The notes under the pieces are model-generated. The model worked only from the letters and a program-made list of their open reading frames with translations. It ran no database searches and had not been told where the DNA came from. A DNA stretch of 20,047 bases. Source: an uncultured Actinomycetes bacterium. Its GTDB lineage: Bacteria; Actinomycetota; Actinomycetes; Nanopelagicales; Nanopelagicaceae. The stretch lies in NCBI GenBank assembly GCA_903918325.1, contig CAIXDY010000028.1:1-20047 (forward strand). The letters are read 5' to 3'. Of the stretch, positions 1 to 6,912 are shown one piece after another (positions within the stretch are counted from its first letter, which is position 1; each line of letters opens with the position of its first letter). Both the position numbers and the translations under genes were made by a program.

Positions 1-556
1 GCATCACGATGTCGGCACCCATGGCTAGTGGATTTTGAATTAATGGTGTTGCAAAAGTGTTATCTACTGCCACGCCAATTCCCAATTTCTTAGCTTCGGC
101 AATCAGCGCAGGCAGATCGGCAACATCTAGACATGGATTAGTTGGTGATTCCAACCAAACCAATGCCGCACCTTTCATGGCTTCAATAACTGCTGCAGTA
201 TTTACAACATCAACAAATCTAACTTCTAAGCGACCGCTAGCATGAAATGAATTCAATAAACTCATCACGCCGCTGTAACCTTGATTGGACGCAACTATCG
301 GTGCACCAACTGGAAGAATTGAAAAGACTGCACTAATCGCCGCCATGCCAGAAGAAAAGGCAAGAGTTTGCCCACCTTCTAACTCGCTAATTGCATCTTC
401 AAGTGCCGTCCACGTTTGATTGCCATAACGTCCATAACCAATTGGTCCACCTGCATGAAAAGTAGATGTGAGAACAACCGATGGATTAAGTGCCGCATCT
501 GGTTCAACAGGTGGGCGACCAGCGGTGATTGCTGAAGTTTCTGGACGTTTGTTCAT
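1..556 (-). CDS. Cystathionine gamma-synthase/gamma-lyase family PLP enzyme (3' end cut by window)
   Basis: The first 185 codons are visible; the rest lies beyond the left edge. The start is an ATG at 556 with AGGA about 8 bases upstream, 9 bases after the stop of the preceding FAD gene, so it is the last visible gene of a minus-strand operon. Family hallmarks of the Cys/Met-metabolism PLP enzymes (fold type I) are readable: NPSVVLTSTF near the N-terminus, YGRYGN, the cofactor-phosphate region FSSGMAAISA, the ESPTNPCLDV stretch and the PLP-ring Asp in AVDNTFATPL. The catalytic lysine would follow just past the cut. The family motif usually reads N-P-T after the Arg/Tyr pair; here it is GNQT. 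Members make cystathionine from cysteine and an activated homoserine, or cleave cystathionine or methionine. The adjacent C-S lyase favours a transsulfuration role, but synthase and lyase cannot be told apart from this fragment. Confidence 0.88.
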   Translation of the reverse strand, partial: MNKRPETSAITAGRPPVEPDAALNPSVVLTSTFHAGGPIGYGRYGNQTWTALEDAISELEGGQTLAFSSGMAAISAVFSILPVGAPIVASNQGYSGVMSLLNSFHASGRLEVRFVDVVNTAAVIEAMKGAALVWLESPTNPCLDVADLPALIAEAKKLGIGVAVDNTFATPLIQNPLAMGADIVM

Positions 557-565
557 TTGCCAATC

Positions 566-2086
566 CTATTTAAAAGCGTCGAGCACTGCCATCGCTGCAT
601 TGTGCCCAGGAATACCGCTCACTCCCCCGCCACGAATTGCGCCTGCACCGCAGATAAATATGCGTGGATCATCGGTTTCAACGCCCCAACCAGGCGCTTG
701 GTGATCTTCACGAAATGGAAAACTTAAATCTTTATGGAAGATATTGCCTCGAGGTAGACCAATTTCACCTTCAATATCTAATGGTGATTTAACTTCAATA
801 TCAGCAATGACATTTTCGATGGGCTCGACTAAATATTGATTCAGAGATGCCAGGGCAGCTTTAAGTGCGAGGGACTTTATCTCTTCATTATTTTTATCAA
901 ATAAAGTTGCAGGTGTATGGAAGCCAAATAGCGTGAGCGTGTGATAACCCGCGGCTTGAAGCTCTGAACTTAATATGGATGGATCGGTCAACGTGTGGCA
1001 ATACATTTCAATTGGAAGCTTATTGGGCAATTTTCCCGCTTTAGCGTCATTAAAAACTGCCTCAAAAGTTGAGAACTCTTCTTGTGCATGGAATGTACCG
1101 GCAAAGGCCAACCGTGGATCAATTCCAGATTTTAACTCTGGTAGTTTTTTAAGCAAAATATTAATCTTTAACTGCGCACCATCAAGACTTGTGGGCACTG
1201 GTGTTTCACGCAATTTCGCTAAAGTCTGCGGTGCGACATTACTTAATAGATATTTTGATGAAATCTCTGAACCGTTTTCAAGAGTGACGGTCGTCTTAGC
1301 TGCATCTGAAACTATTTTTGTAACACGAGAATTCACTGTGATACTTACACCAGCAGCCAGGGCTACGCGTTCGAGCTCTTTAACTAAGGCGCCCATTCCT
1401 CCGCGAGGAACTTTCCACTCTCCGGTTCCATTTCCAATCAAGTGATACAGAAAACAGATATTGGCTTGCATTTCAAAGGCCGATGCAAAAGTTCCAACTA
1501 AAGCATCGGTCAAAATTACGCCTTGAACAATGTCATTAGAAAATCTAGATTGAATAACATCACCTATCGGGCGCTCCATTAAGTAATCCCACACATCAGG
1601 CATATCTATCAGCGCTTTGAGCTCACTACGAGAGCGCAAAGGCTGGAGCATGGTGGGTGCAATTTTTTCCGCAAATACTGCCAGTTCACTGTAGAACTTC
1701 TGCCAAGCGGTCCACTCATTGCCAGTGGAATCTAATTCAAGAAAAGAATCAGCAGTCTCTTGATCCCATTCACGGGCAACGTAGAGTCCACTATCGACTC
1801 CATCACGCGAGTATGGGGTGTAACTGGAAACTTTGCGTGAAATACATTCAAAATTTAAACCCAAATCACTCACGATTGTGTCGGGCAACAGTGAGACTAA
1901 ATATGAATAACGCGAAAGCATTGCATCGTATTCTGGAAAAGCTCGAACGCTTGCAGTCGCTCCCCCAATGGTGGAATTAGCCTCCAGAACTAGTACCGAT
2001 TTTCCGGCTTTAGCTAAATATGTTGCCGCAACCAATCCGTTGTGCCCGCCACCAACAATTACAACATCAAATGATGCCTCACCCAT
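566..2086 (-). CDS. FAD-dependent oxidoreductase, phytoene desaturase/PYROXD2-like
   Basis: A 506-residue flavoprotein of the phytoene-dehydrogenase-related amine-oxidase superfamily. Residues 7-17 (DVVIVGGGHNG) are the N-terminal dinucleotide-binding motif, followed by LVLEANSTIGGAT (about 33-45), where the Glu binds the ribose and the GG continues the family signature. The C-terminus has the second FAD motif, PRIFICGAGAIRGGGVSG, then a helix ending IPGHNAAMAVLDAF. The length suits the PYROXD2 subgroup. There are no other carotenoid genes here, so a carotenoid substrate is not supported and the substrate is unknown. The start ATG overlaps the stop of the upstream C-S lyase by one base (TAATG), which indicates translational coupling. 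It therefore lies between two sulphur-amino-acid PLP enzymes, an unusual place for this family. The fold call is firm; the function is open. Confidence 0.9.
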   Translation of the reverse strand: MGEASFDVVIVGGGHNGLVAATYLAKAGKSVLVLEANSTIGGATASVRAFPEYDAMLSRYSYLVSLLPDTIVSDLGLNFECISRKVSSYTPYSRDGVDSGLYVAREWDQETADSFLELDSTGNEWTAWQKFYSELAVFAEKIAPTMLQPLRSRSELKALIDMPDVWDYLMERPIGDVIQSRFSNDIVQGVILTDALVGTFASAFEMQANICFLYHLIGNGTGEWKVPRGGMGALVKELERVALAAGVSITVNSRVTKIVSDAAKTTVTLENGSEISSKYLLSNVAPQTLAKLRETPVPTSLDGAQLKINILLKKLPELKSGIDPRLAFAGTFHAQEEFSTFEAVFNDAKAGKLPNKLPIEMYCHTLTDPSILSSELQAAGYHTLTLFGFHTPATLFDKNNEEIKSLALKAALASLNQYLVEPIENVIADIEVKSPLDIEGEIGLPRGNIFHKDLSFPFREDHQAPGWGVETDDPRIFICGAGAIRGGGVSGIPGHNAAMAVLDAFK

Positions 2087-3255
2087 TACAAAGATTTAAC
2101 GATTCGATCAATTGCTTCAGTAAGAATCGTTGGGCTAGTAGCAAAATTCAAACGTACAAACTGCGCACTCTCCGGCCCATACATATGGCCGGCGTTAAAT
2201 GCGACTTTGCCCCGCTCCAATAATGTTTGCGCAGGATTTTCACCCAAATTCAGGGAAGTTAAATCCAGCCAAGCTACATAGCTGGACTGAGGAAGATGGG
2301 TTTTAACTGAAGGAAGTTTGGCACTTAATAAATCCCGTACCATCAAAGAATTCTCTTCCAATATTTTAATGACAGAATCTAACCAAACTTCTCCATCCTT
2401 AAAAGCTGCAGCTGATGCGAAAGCCCCAAGAATAGAAGAACGAAATTTCACAGCAGGTGGCATCAACTTTAAAACTTCGTCTATGGCCTCATTTTGCGAC
2501 ACGATTAAAGCTGACTTAAGCCCGGCAATATTCCAACCTTTGGAAGCAGAAGTTACGACAACACCCACTTCGCGCGCAGTTTCACTGATATTTAAAAATG
2601 GGAAAAATTCGTGTCCTTTGAAGACCAATGGGGAATGAATCTCATCGCTAATCACGATGACTCCATATTTCTTGGCCATTTCAGCAATTCGTGTTAATTC
2701 TGCGTGGGAATAGATTCGTCCTAATGGGTTATGCGGTGAACACAGTATGTGGACTTTAATTCCTGAAGCATAAACTTTTTCGACTTCATCTAAATCTAAA
2801 GTCCAAGGATTTACGTCACCACTTAGCGAGCCTGAATTTACAAATGGAATATCTACTTTTTCTAATTTTGTTTCATTCATCCAATTGTAAAAATTTTGAT
2901 AAACCGGTGAATTAATAAGTATGCGATCACCAGGCTTAGTAAAGACACGCAAAACTTCAACGCAGCCAACTCCAACATCTGCCGCAATTCTTACTTGAGC
3001 AGTATCAATTTCCCAATTCCAACGTTTTTTGCAAAATGCGGCAAATTGATCCACTAATTCAGGAACAGGGCCTAAATAACCTAGATCGGAATTAGTTACC
3101 ATCTTGATTAACACTTCACGAATTGCTTCGGCCACTGGAAAATCCATCTCCATAACCGGAAGTGGCAGTACATCGGCTGGAAAGCCGCGCCACTTTTCAG
3201 AGCTATGGGTCAATAATTCACTCAGCGCTGGTGCAACAACATTGTTATCAGACAT
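2086..3255 (-). CDS. PatB/MalY-type PLP-dependent C-S lyase (cystathionine beta-lyase)
   Basis: A class I/II aminotransferase-fold PLP enzyme of the MalY/PatB subfamily, which cleaves cystathionine or related thioethers to homocysteine or thiol, pyruvate and ammonia. From the ATG at 3255 it has 389 residues. Visible motifs: SEKWRGFPADVLPL and MEMDFPVAEAI near the N-terminus (typical of MalY/PatB), CSPHNPLGR with the PLP-contact Asn near 176, ISDEIHSPLVF with the pyridine-N Asp near 204, and TSASKGWNIAGLK with the Schiff-base Lys near 239. A GTG at 3276 would add seven residues and leave only 26 bases to the upstream LacI stop; neither start has a strong ribosome-binding site. It follows the LacI gene and is coupled to the FAD gene downstream. 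With the gamma-synthase-type enzyme it would complete cysteine-to-homocysteine transsulfuration. E. coli MalY also represses MalT, but no maltose genes are seen here. Confidence 0.88.
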   Translation of the reverse strand: MSDNNVVAPALSELLTHSSEKWRGFPADVLPLPVMEMDFPVAEAIREVLIKMVTNSDLGYLGPVPELVDQFAAFCKKRWNWEIDTAQVRIAADVGVGCVEVLRVFTKPGDRILINSPVYQNFYNWMNETKLEKVDIPFVNSGSLSGDVNPWTLDLDEVEKVYASGIKVHILCSPHNPLGRIYSHAELTRIAEMAKKYGVIVISDEIHSPLVFKGHEFFPFLNISETAREVGVVVTSASKGWNIAGLKSALIVSQNEAIDEVLKLMPPAVKFRSSILGAFASAAAFKDGEVWLDSVIKILEENSLMVRDLLSAKLPSVKTHLPQSSYVAWLDLTSLNLGENPAQTLLERGKVAFNAGHMYGPESAQFVRLNFATSPTILTEAIDRIVKSL

Positions 3256-3302
3256 GGCCGCAAGATTACCCTGCACCTTAGCTTTATTAAAATAGGCTAA
3301 AA

Positions 3303-4316
3303 CTAAGCCTCATGTGGGGCTAATCTGCGCGTTGAATTTCGAACAACTAAGGTTGTTGGCAAGATCAATGATGGCGGTTCAATATTTGGTTTGCGCAACC
3401 TTTCCATAATTGACCAGGCCGCCATTTCACCCATGAGTTGCACGGGTTGCTCAATAGTTGTTAACTCTGAAAACTCTGCCATTTCATGGCCGTCAAAACC
3501 AACAATGGAAATGTCATCTGGTGCTTTTAATCCATGGCGGCGCAGAGCTTGCATTGCACCCATAGCCATTTCATCTGATTCACAAAATATTGCCGTTGGC
3601 CTATTTGGTCTAGCTAATAAATCATCCATAGCGCGGGCCGCGGTATGCATTGTGAAATCTCCATGCACTTCGCGCTGAGGCAACCACTCCAACCCGTTTT
3701 CGGCAAGTACCTGCATAAATCCTTTGCGTCGATCCTGCGGCACACTGAAATTAAATGGGTCATCCGGGCGACCTGACATCAAACCAATCTTTTTATGACC
3801 TTGATTTACTAGGTGTTGAGTTGCCGAACGTGAACCAGCGATGTCATCAATTTTAACTGAAGCACACTGTGGGTGTTCCATCCCTACAAGGGCAATTGGA
3901 ATCCCGAGGCTGAGCATTGAATCAAACTCTTCTACGGTGGGCGGCAAACTAATCACAATTAATGCATCCACTCGGCCTTTCAAGAGTTGGTGCTGAAAAA
4001 GCCGTTCGCGGCCCTTCATTTGGCTGAAGTTGTACAAAAGTAGATCTAATCCAGCTTCACGAAGCGCTTGTTCTGCCCCGCTAATTACTTGTGAAAAATA
4101 CCAACGCGAAATGTATGGTGCGACGACTCCCACGCTATTTGTGCGACCAGATTGTGTAGGGCCTTTAACTGGAGTCAGTGGGTAATTCAATTTTTCAGCT
4201 GCGGCCATAATTTTCGAACGCGTTTGCGAATTAACATGGTGCAGGCCGCGCAAAGCGCGTGAAACTGTTGCAGTCGAAACGCCAGCCTCTTGTGCAACTT
4301 CCTTGATGCCGGCCAT
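3303..4316 (-). CDS. LacI-family transcriptional regulator
   Basis: A 337-residue LacI/GalR protein. The helix-turn-helix is at residues 3-23 (IKEVAQEAGVSTATVSRALRG). The periplasmic-binding-like effector domain starts near residue 60 and contains typical stretches such as SVGVVAPY, AIFCESDEMAMGAMQALRRHG and ISIVGFDGHEMAEF, with the C-terminal TTIEQP signature. The ATG is preceded by GAAAGG at good spacing. The hinge (residues 46-57) is odd: instead of a helix ending in the usual Arg-x-Leu it contains Gly52-Pro53-Thr54, with Thr where the DNA-intercalating Leu normally sits. It heads the minus-strand operon of C-S lyase, FAD oxidoreductase and gamma-synthase-type enzyme and is likely its local regulator. 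The ligand is unknown; family members mostly sense sugars or nucleobases, which sits oddly with sulphur amino acid enzymes. A phased repeat array lies in its promoter region. Confidence 0.92.
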   Translation of the reverse strand: MAGIKEVAQEAGVSTATVSRALRGLHHVNSQTRSKIMAAAEKLNYPLTPVKGPTQSGRTNSVGVVAPYISRWYFSQVISGAEQALREAGLDLLLYNFSQMKGRERLFQHQLLKGRVDALIVISLPPTVEEFDSMLSLGIPIALVGMEHPQCASVKIDDIAGSRSATQHLVNQGHKKIGLMSGRPDDPFNFSVPQDRRKGFMQVLAENGLEWLPQREVHGDFTMHTAARAMDDLLARPNRPTAIFCESDEMAMGAMQALRRHGLKAPDDISIVGFDGHEMAEFSELTTIEQPVQLMGEMAAWSIMERLRKPNIEPPSLILPTTLVVRNSTRRLAPHEA

Positions 4317-4334
4317 GGTTTACCTTTCATCGGA

Positions 4335-4393
4335 CTGCAAAAACCTGTAAAAAGCTCTGCAAGTATCTGCAAAATACGGCATTTGTCCTGTAA
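4335..4393. repeat. Five phased CTGYAA direct repeats in the divergent spacer
   Basis: Plus-strand copies are CTGCAA at 4335-4340, CTGTAA at 4345-4350, CTGCAA at 4357-4362, CTGCAA at 4367-4372 and CTGTAA at 4388-4393. Start-to-start offsets from the first are 10, 22, 32 and 53 bases, close to 1, 2, 3 and 5 helical turns. The first four form two pairs, each with a 4-base gap, separated by 6 bases. All point the same way. The array spans the presumed LacI promoter and leader, and ends about 40 bases before the DUF4389 start. It is likely a protein-binding array; the binder could be the LacI protein or a response regulator that prefers direct repeats. Confidence 0.6.
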
Positions 4394-4400
4394 TTGGCAA
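4371..4400 (-). promoter_or_regulatory. Candidate promoter of the LacI-led operon
   Basis: On the minus strand a -35-like TTGCCA (4395-4400) and a -10-like TATTTT (4371-4376) are separated by 18 bases, placing a start site near 4364 and a leader of about 48 bases before the ATG. Two of the CTGYAA repeats fall inside or against these elements, which suits repression or activation at this point. The match to sigma-70-type consensus is by eye only. Confidence 0.35.
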
Positions 4401-4433
4401 TAATGGCTGGTCCGTAGGCGGTAAATTGATGAC

Positions 4434-5027
4434 ATGAGCAATCAAATCGAGACCCAGGTAGATGTATCCCTCACCGAGCGAAATCGTTTGAGCGCTCTGT
4501 TTCGAATTGTTCTTGTAGTGCCGATGGTTATTTTTGTTGCAAGCTTTGCGACCACGCAATTTAATTCCAATAGCACTGCCTGGGCAACTGGATTTTTTAC
4601 GCTACCAGTTTTGCTATCGATCGTTTTTCGACAAGCATATCCAAGTTATTTATTAGCTTTTAACGAAGCCTTGCTATCGCTTCAAACTCGACTTGATGTA
4701 TATCTTTTAGTTCTCACCGATGAATATCCTTCGATTGAAGAAAATGACATAGTGAGTGTGACCTTTCCTGAGGTTGATCCGAAAGCACTCAACCGCTATT
4801 TGCCTCTTATTAAATGGTTTTTAGCAATTCCGCTTTACGTAGTTGGTTTTGTCTATATCGCCTATGCGTTCTTTTTAACCCTCTGCGCTTGGATAAGTGT
4901 CGTATCTACGGGTAATTATCCAGAATGGTGCGCCGAAGGGGTTGTTGGAACTATCGCTTATTGGAACCGAGTAGTGGGGTATGCCTTACTTCTTGTCACT
5001 GATGAGTATCCAACTTTTTCACTTTAA
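4434..5027 (+). CDS. DUF4389 integral membrane protein
   Basis: A 197-residue protein resembling DUF4389. Hydrophobic segments lie at about 21-41, 51-68 and 126-157. The family sequence is repeated: RNRLSALFRIVLVVPMVI with LVLTDEYPSI near 92-101, and a second half with IKWFLAIPLYVVGF and LLVTDEYPTFSL at the extreme C-terminus (near 186-197). The two TDEYP elements sit in equivalent positions of the two halves. No biochemical role is known to me for this family; it is an inner-membrane protein of unknown function. Only 3 bases separate it from the downstream DNA glycosylase gene, so the two are probably co-transcribed. It diverges from the LacI gene. The ATG at 4434 has no clear Shine-Dalgarno at ideal spacing (GGCGG is about 12 bases upstream). 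Confidence 0.8.
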   Translation: MSNQIETQVDVSLTERNRLSALFRIVLVVPMVIFVASFATTQFNSNSTAWATGFFTLPVLLSIVFRQAYPSYLLAFNEALLSLQTRLDVYLLVLTDEYPSIEENDIVSVTFPEVDPKALNRYLPLIKWFLAIPLYVVGFVYIAYAFFLTLCAWISVVSTGNYPEWCAEGVVGTIAYWNRVVGYALLLVTDEYPTFSL

Positions 5028-5030
5028 TTT

Positions 5031-5675
5031 ATGGCACTACATTCTGCGCAGAAAATGCGACATATCGTTGCAGAAGTAGCCGAACTAGATAAGAAATTTG
5101 CACCGCTCATTGCCCGCCGTCCACTTTGTACTATCGGCCGATCTGAACGCACGGAAACTAACTTTGAATCACTTGTAAGTTCAGTAATTTCACAACAGTT
5201 AGCCACTAAAGCTGCAGCAACTATTCATGGCAGGCTTTTGGAATTGTGCAATGGAACTATTAATGCCAAGAAACTGATCAAACTTGATGATGTCGCTTTA
5301 CGTGAAATTGGTGTTTCCGGCGCAAAAACTCGCACTATAAAAGGTTTAGCTCTAGCCGTTACTGATAAATCAATTCCTATTGAAAAAATAGATGAGATTC
5401 ACGATGATGAAGAAATCTTTGCGAAATTAACGTCGCTTTGGGGAATCGGTAGATGGACTGTCGAGATGTTTATGATGTTTCAACTAGGTCGACTTGATGT
5501 TTGGCCTACTGGCGACTTAGCCGTGCGCAGAGGCTGGGATATCGTTCACAAGAATAAGGAAGAGATTTCAGCGAAAGATTTGGATGCGAAAGGTGAAAAA
5601 CTACATCCTTACCGAAGCGTTATTGCTTGGTATTGCTATCAAGCGGTCCATGAGAGCCGCGGCTTAGATATTTAA
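5031..5675 (+). CDS. AlkA-type DNA-3-methyladenine glycosylase (HhH-GPD)
   Basis: A 214-residue helix-hairpin-helix base-excision glycosylase that removes alkylated purines from DNA. The HhH is at about 133-153 (LTSLWGIGRWTVEMFMMFQL). The GPD segment follows with WPTGDLAVRRG, in which Asp162 is the expected catalytic residue. LVSSVISQQLATKAA (about 48-62) is the typical N-terminal helix motif, with the Gln-Gln pair seen in AlkA and Mag proteins. The short length matches the AlkA/Mag type lacking the N-terminal TBP-like domain of E. coli AlkA. It follows the DUF4389 gene by 3 bases. At its 3' end it overlaps msrB by four bases, and the shared TTAA supplies both stop codons. Its product and that of msrB both end in Asp-Ile because the junction is a perfect palindrome. 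Confidence 0.88.
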   Translation: MALHSAQKMRHIVAEVAELDKKFAPLIARRPLCTIGRSERTETNFESLVSSVISQQLATKAAATIHGRLLELCNGTINAKKLIKLDDVALREIGVSGAKTRTIKGLALAVTDKSIPIEKIDEIHDDEEIFAKLTSLWGIGRWTVEMFMMFQLGRLDVWPTGDLAVRRGWDIVHKNKEEISAKDLDAKGEKLHPYRSVIAWYCYQAVHESRGLDI

Positions 5676-5681
5676 ATATCT
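5666..5681. repeat. 16-bp perfect palindrome at a convergent gene junction
   Basis: AGATATTTAAATATCT reads the same on both strands and is centred exactly on the TTAA that forms the stop codons of the glycosylase and msrB genes. With no loop and only A/T plus two G/C pairs it is not a plausible intrinsic terminator. It may be a chance product of both proteins ending in Asp-Ile, or a protein-binding site. Confidence 0.7.
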
Positions 5682-6085
5682 TCAAGAATCAAGGAAACTG
5701 AGTTGATGCACCAACGCTCATCGGTAGGCACGTCATAACCCTCACCTTTAAAAATATGGCCTAAATGTGAGCCACAGCCCGCACAACGAACTTCAGTTCG
5801 AACGCGTGGGAACAAGCTGCGATCTTCTATTAGTTCGACGGCATCTTCGGCTGTTGGAGCATAGAAAGATGGCCAACCGCAGCCGGAATGAAACTTGGTT
5901 TCACTTCTAAAAAGTTCGGCGCTGCACGCTTTGCATTTATACACTCCAACTTTATCGGTATCAGTGTATTCACCAGTGAAGGGACGCTCGGTTGCGGCAT
6001 TACGCAACACATCGTAGGAAAGTGGATCTAGCTTCTTTTTTAACTCGTCTTCATTAATTGAGATTGGATATTCTTTTTTACTCAT
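5672..6085 (-). CDS. msrB: Peptide methionine (R)-S-oxide reductase MsrB
   Basis: A 137-residue reductase of the R-epimer of methionine sulfoxide in oxidised proteins. Zinc-binding pairs are Cys51/Cys54 (CKAC) and Cys101/Cys104 (CAGC). The catalytic Cys126 lies in RWCINSVSL, and Cys69 in HSGCGWPSF is the candidate resolving cysteine. Other family motifs are ERPFTGEY and GSHLGHIF. It is a full-length single-domain cytoplasmic MsrB with no signal peptide. Its ATG overlaps the msrA stop as ATGA (6082-6085), so the two are translationally coupled; separate but coupled genes contrast with the MsrAB fusions of some bacteria. At the 3' end it shares a TTAA stop with the converging glycosylase gene. 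Confidence 0.96.
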   Translation of the reverse strand: MSKKEYPISINEDELKKKLDPLSYDVLRNAATERPFTGEYTDTDKVGVYKCKACSAELFRSETKFHSGCGWPSFYAPTAEDAVELIEDRSLFPRVRTEVRCAGCGSHLGHIFKGEGYDVPTDERWCINSVSLILEDI

Positions 6086-6609
6086 GCGTTGATACCCGCC
6101 GTTGGATATGCAACTCCAGTGCTTGAATGGCAGTCATAACCATTTGGATTCTTCTTCAAATACTTCTGGTGGTACTCCTCTGCCAAATAATATTCGACAC
6201 CATCGGCACTAATTATTTCCGTGCAGATTTCATCAAGACCTGCGGCAGTAAGCACGCTCTGATAAACATTTCGTGAATTAACTGCAGTTACATATTGCTC
6301 TGCAGTAGTTGTATAAATTGAGCTTCGATATTGCGTTCCGATATCGCCGCCCTGTTGATTCAATGAAGTTGGATCGTGCATTGTCCAAAATTCTTCAAGC
6401 AAACGTTGATAACTGATTTTTGATTCATCGAAAACTATTTTCACCATTTCAGCATGGCCGGTTACTCCGGTGCACACTTGTTCATATGATGGATTCGCAC
6501 GGGTTCCCCCCATGTAGCCAACGCAAGTTTCTAGAACTCCATCCATCTGCCACAAGCGTCTTTCTGCGCCCCAAAAACATCCAGTTGCGAAATATGCGAT
6601 TGAATCCAT
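6082..6609 (-). CDS. msrA: Peptide methionine (S)-S-oxide reductase MsrA
   Basis: A 175-residue reductase of the S-epimer of methionine sulfoxide. GCFWGAE at residues 10-16 holds the catalytic Cys11, followed by GYMGG, GHAEMVKIVFD and the C-terminal EEYHQKYL. Cys160 in YDCHSSTG is a plausible resolving cysteine. It is the first gene of the msrA-msrB pair. The ATG at 6609 has no Shine-Dalgarno. A -10-like CAGAAT (minus strand, 6617-6622) sits exactly 7 bases before the ATG, which would suit a leaderless mRNA. It diverges from the tRNA-Arg gene. Confidence 0.96.
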   Translation of the reverse strand: MDSIAYFATGCFWGAERRLWQMDGVLETCVGYMGGTRANPSYEQVCTGVTGHAEMVKIVFDESKISYQRLLEEFWTMHDPTSLNQQGGDIGTQYRSSIYTTTAEQYVTAVNSRNVYQSVLTAAGLDEICTEIISADGVEYYLAEEYHQKYLKKNPNGYDCHSSTGVAYPTAGINA

Positions 6610-6672
6610 GAGTGCAATTCTGGCAGTTTCACGTCAGAAGCGCACCCGCTGATAACCTACTCATGCTCCAGA

Positions 6673-6744
6673 GCCCCCGTAGCTCAGGGGATAGAGCACC
6701 GCCCTCCGGAGGCGGGTGCACAGGTTCGAATCCTGTCGGGGGCA
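6673..6744 (+). tRNA. tRNA-Arg (anticodon CCG)
   Basis: A full cloverleaf can be drawn. The acceptor stem is GCCCCCG/CGGGGGC (6673-6679 with 6737-6743) and the discriminator is A6744. The D stem is GCTC/GAGC, the anticodon stem CCGCC/GGCGG (6699-6703 with 6711-6715), and the loop CTCCGGA with anticodon CCG at 6706-6708, reading CGG. The T arm is ACAGG/CCTGT with loop TTCGAAT. The CCA end is not encoded. An extended -10-like TGATAACCT at 6650-6658 lies about 15 bases upstream and may be its promoter. No integrase or repeat suggests use as an attachment site. Confidence 0.96.
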
Positions 6745-6874
6745 CACGCGACTTAAATCACCTCCATTTAGGCAAATCTTTTTCATTTCATCCTTGTTAA
6801 TCACTGCATTACACGGGAGAATTAATACCTTGCGCAACATCGGAGTGCGTATAACCACCGTAAGAATTAACGTG

Positions 6875-6892
6875 ATTTGGGTATGCCCAAAT
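6875..6892 (+). promoter_or_regulatory. Inverted repeat just upstream of the whiB1 ribosome-binding site
   Basis: ATTTGGG-TATG-CCCAAAT has perfect 7-bp arms around a 4-base spacer. It ends 7 bases before the AAGGAGG of whiB1. It could be a dimeric regulator's operator or, if transcribed, a leader hairpin beside the ribosome-binding site. The 168 bases between the tRNA and whiB1 hold no other gene. A weak promoter pair, TTGTTA (6794-6799) and GAGAAT (6817-6822), is also there. Confidence 0.55.
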
Positions 6893-6912
6893 TTTGTAGA
6901 AGGAGGCCTGCT

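Noticed and set aside
975..1445. A 156-codon open frame on the plus strand
   Set aside because: It lies wholly antisense to the well-conserved FAD oxidoreductase gene, has no recognisable family and no ribosome-binding site.
566..2086. Carotenoid phytoene desaturase (crtI)
   Set aside because: The fold matches, but the C-terminus and length are closer to the PYROXD2-like subgroup, and there are no other carotenoid genes in view.
4187..4559. Short minus-strand frames upstream of and overlapping the LacI start
   Set aside because: They read through the repeat array and into the antisense of DUF4389 or out of frame in LacI; the composition is not protein-like.
6673..6744. tRNA-Arg as an integration site of a mobile element
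   Set aside because: No integrase, no repeat of the tRNA 3' end and no cargo-like composition change is visible nearby.
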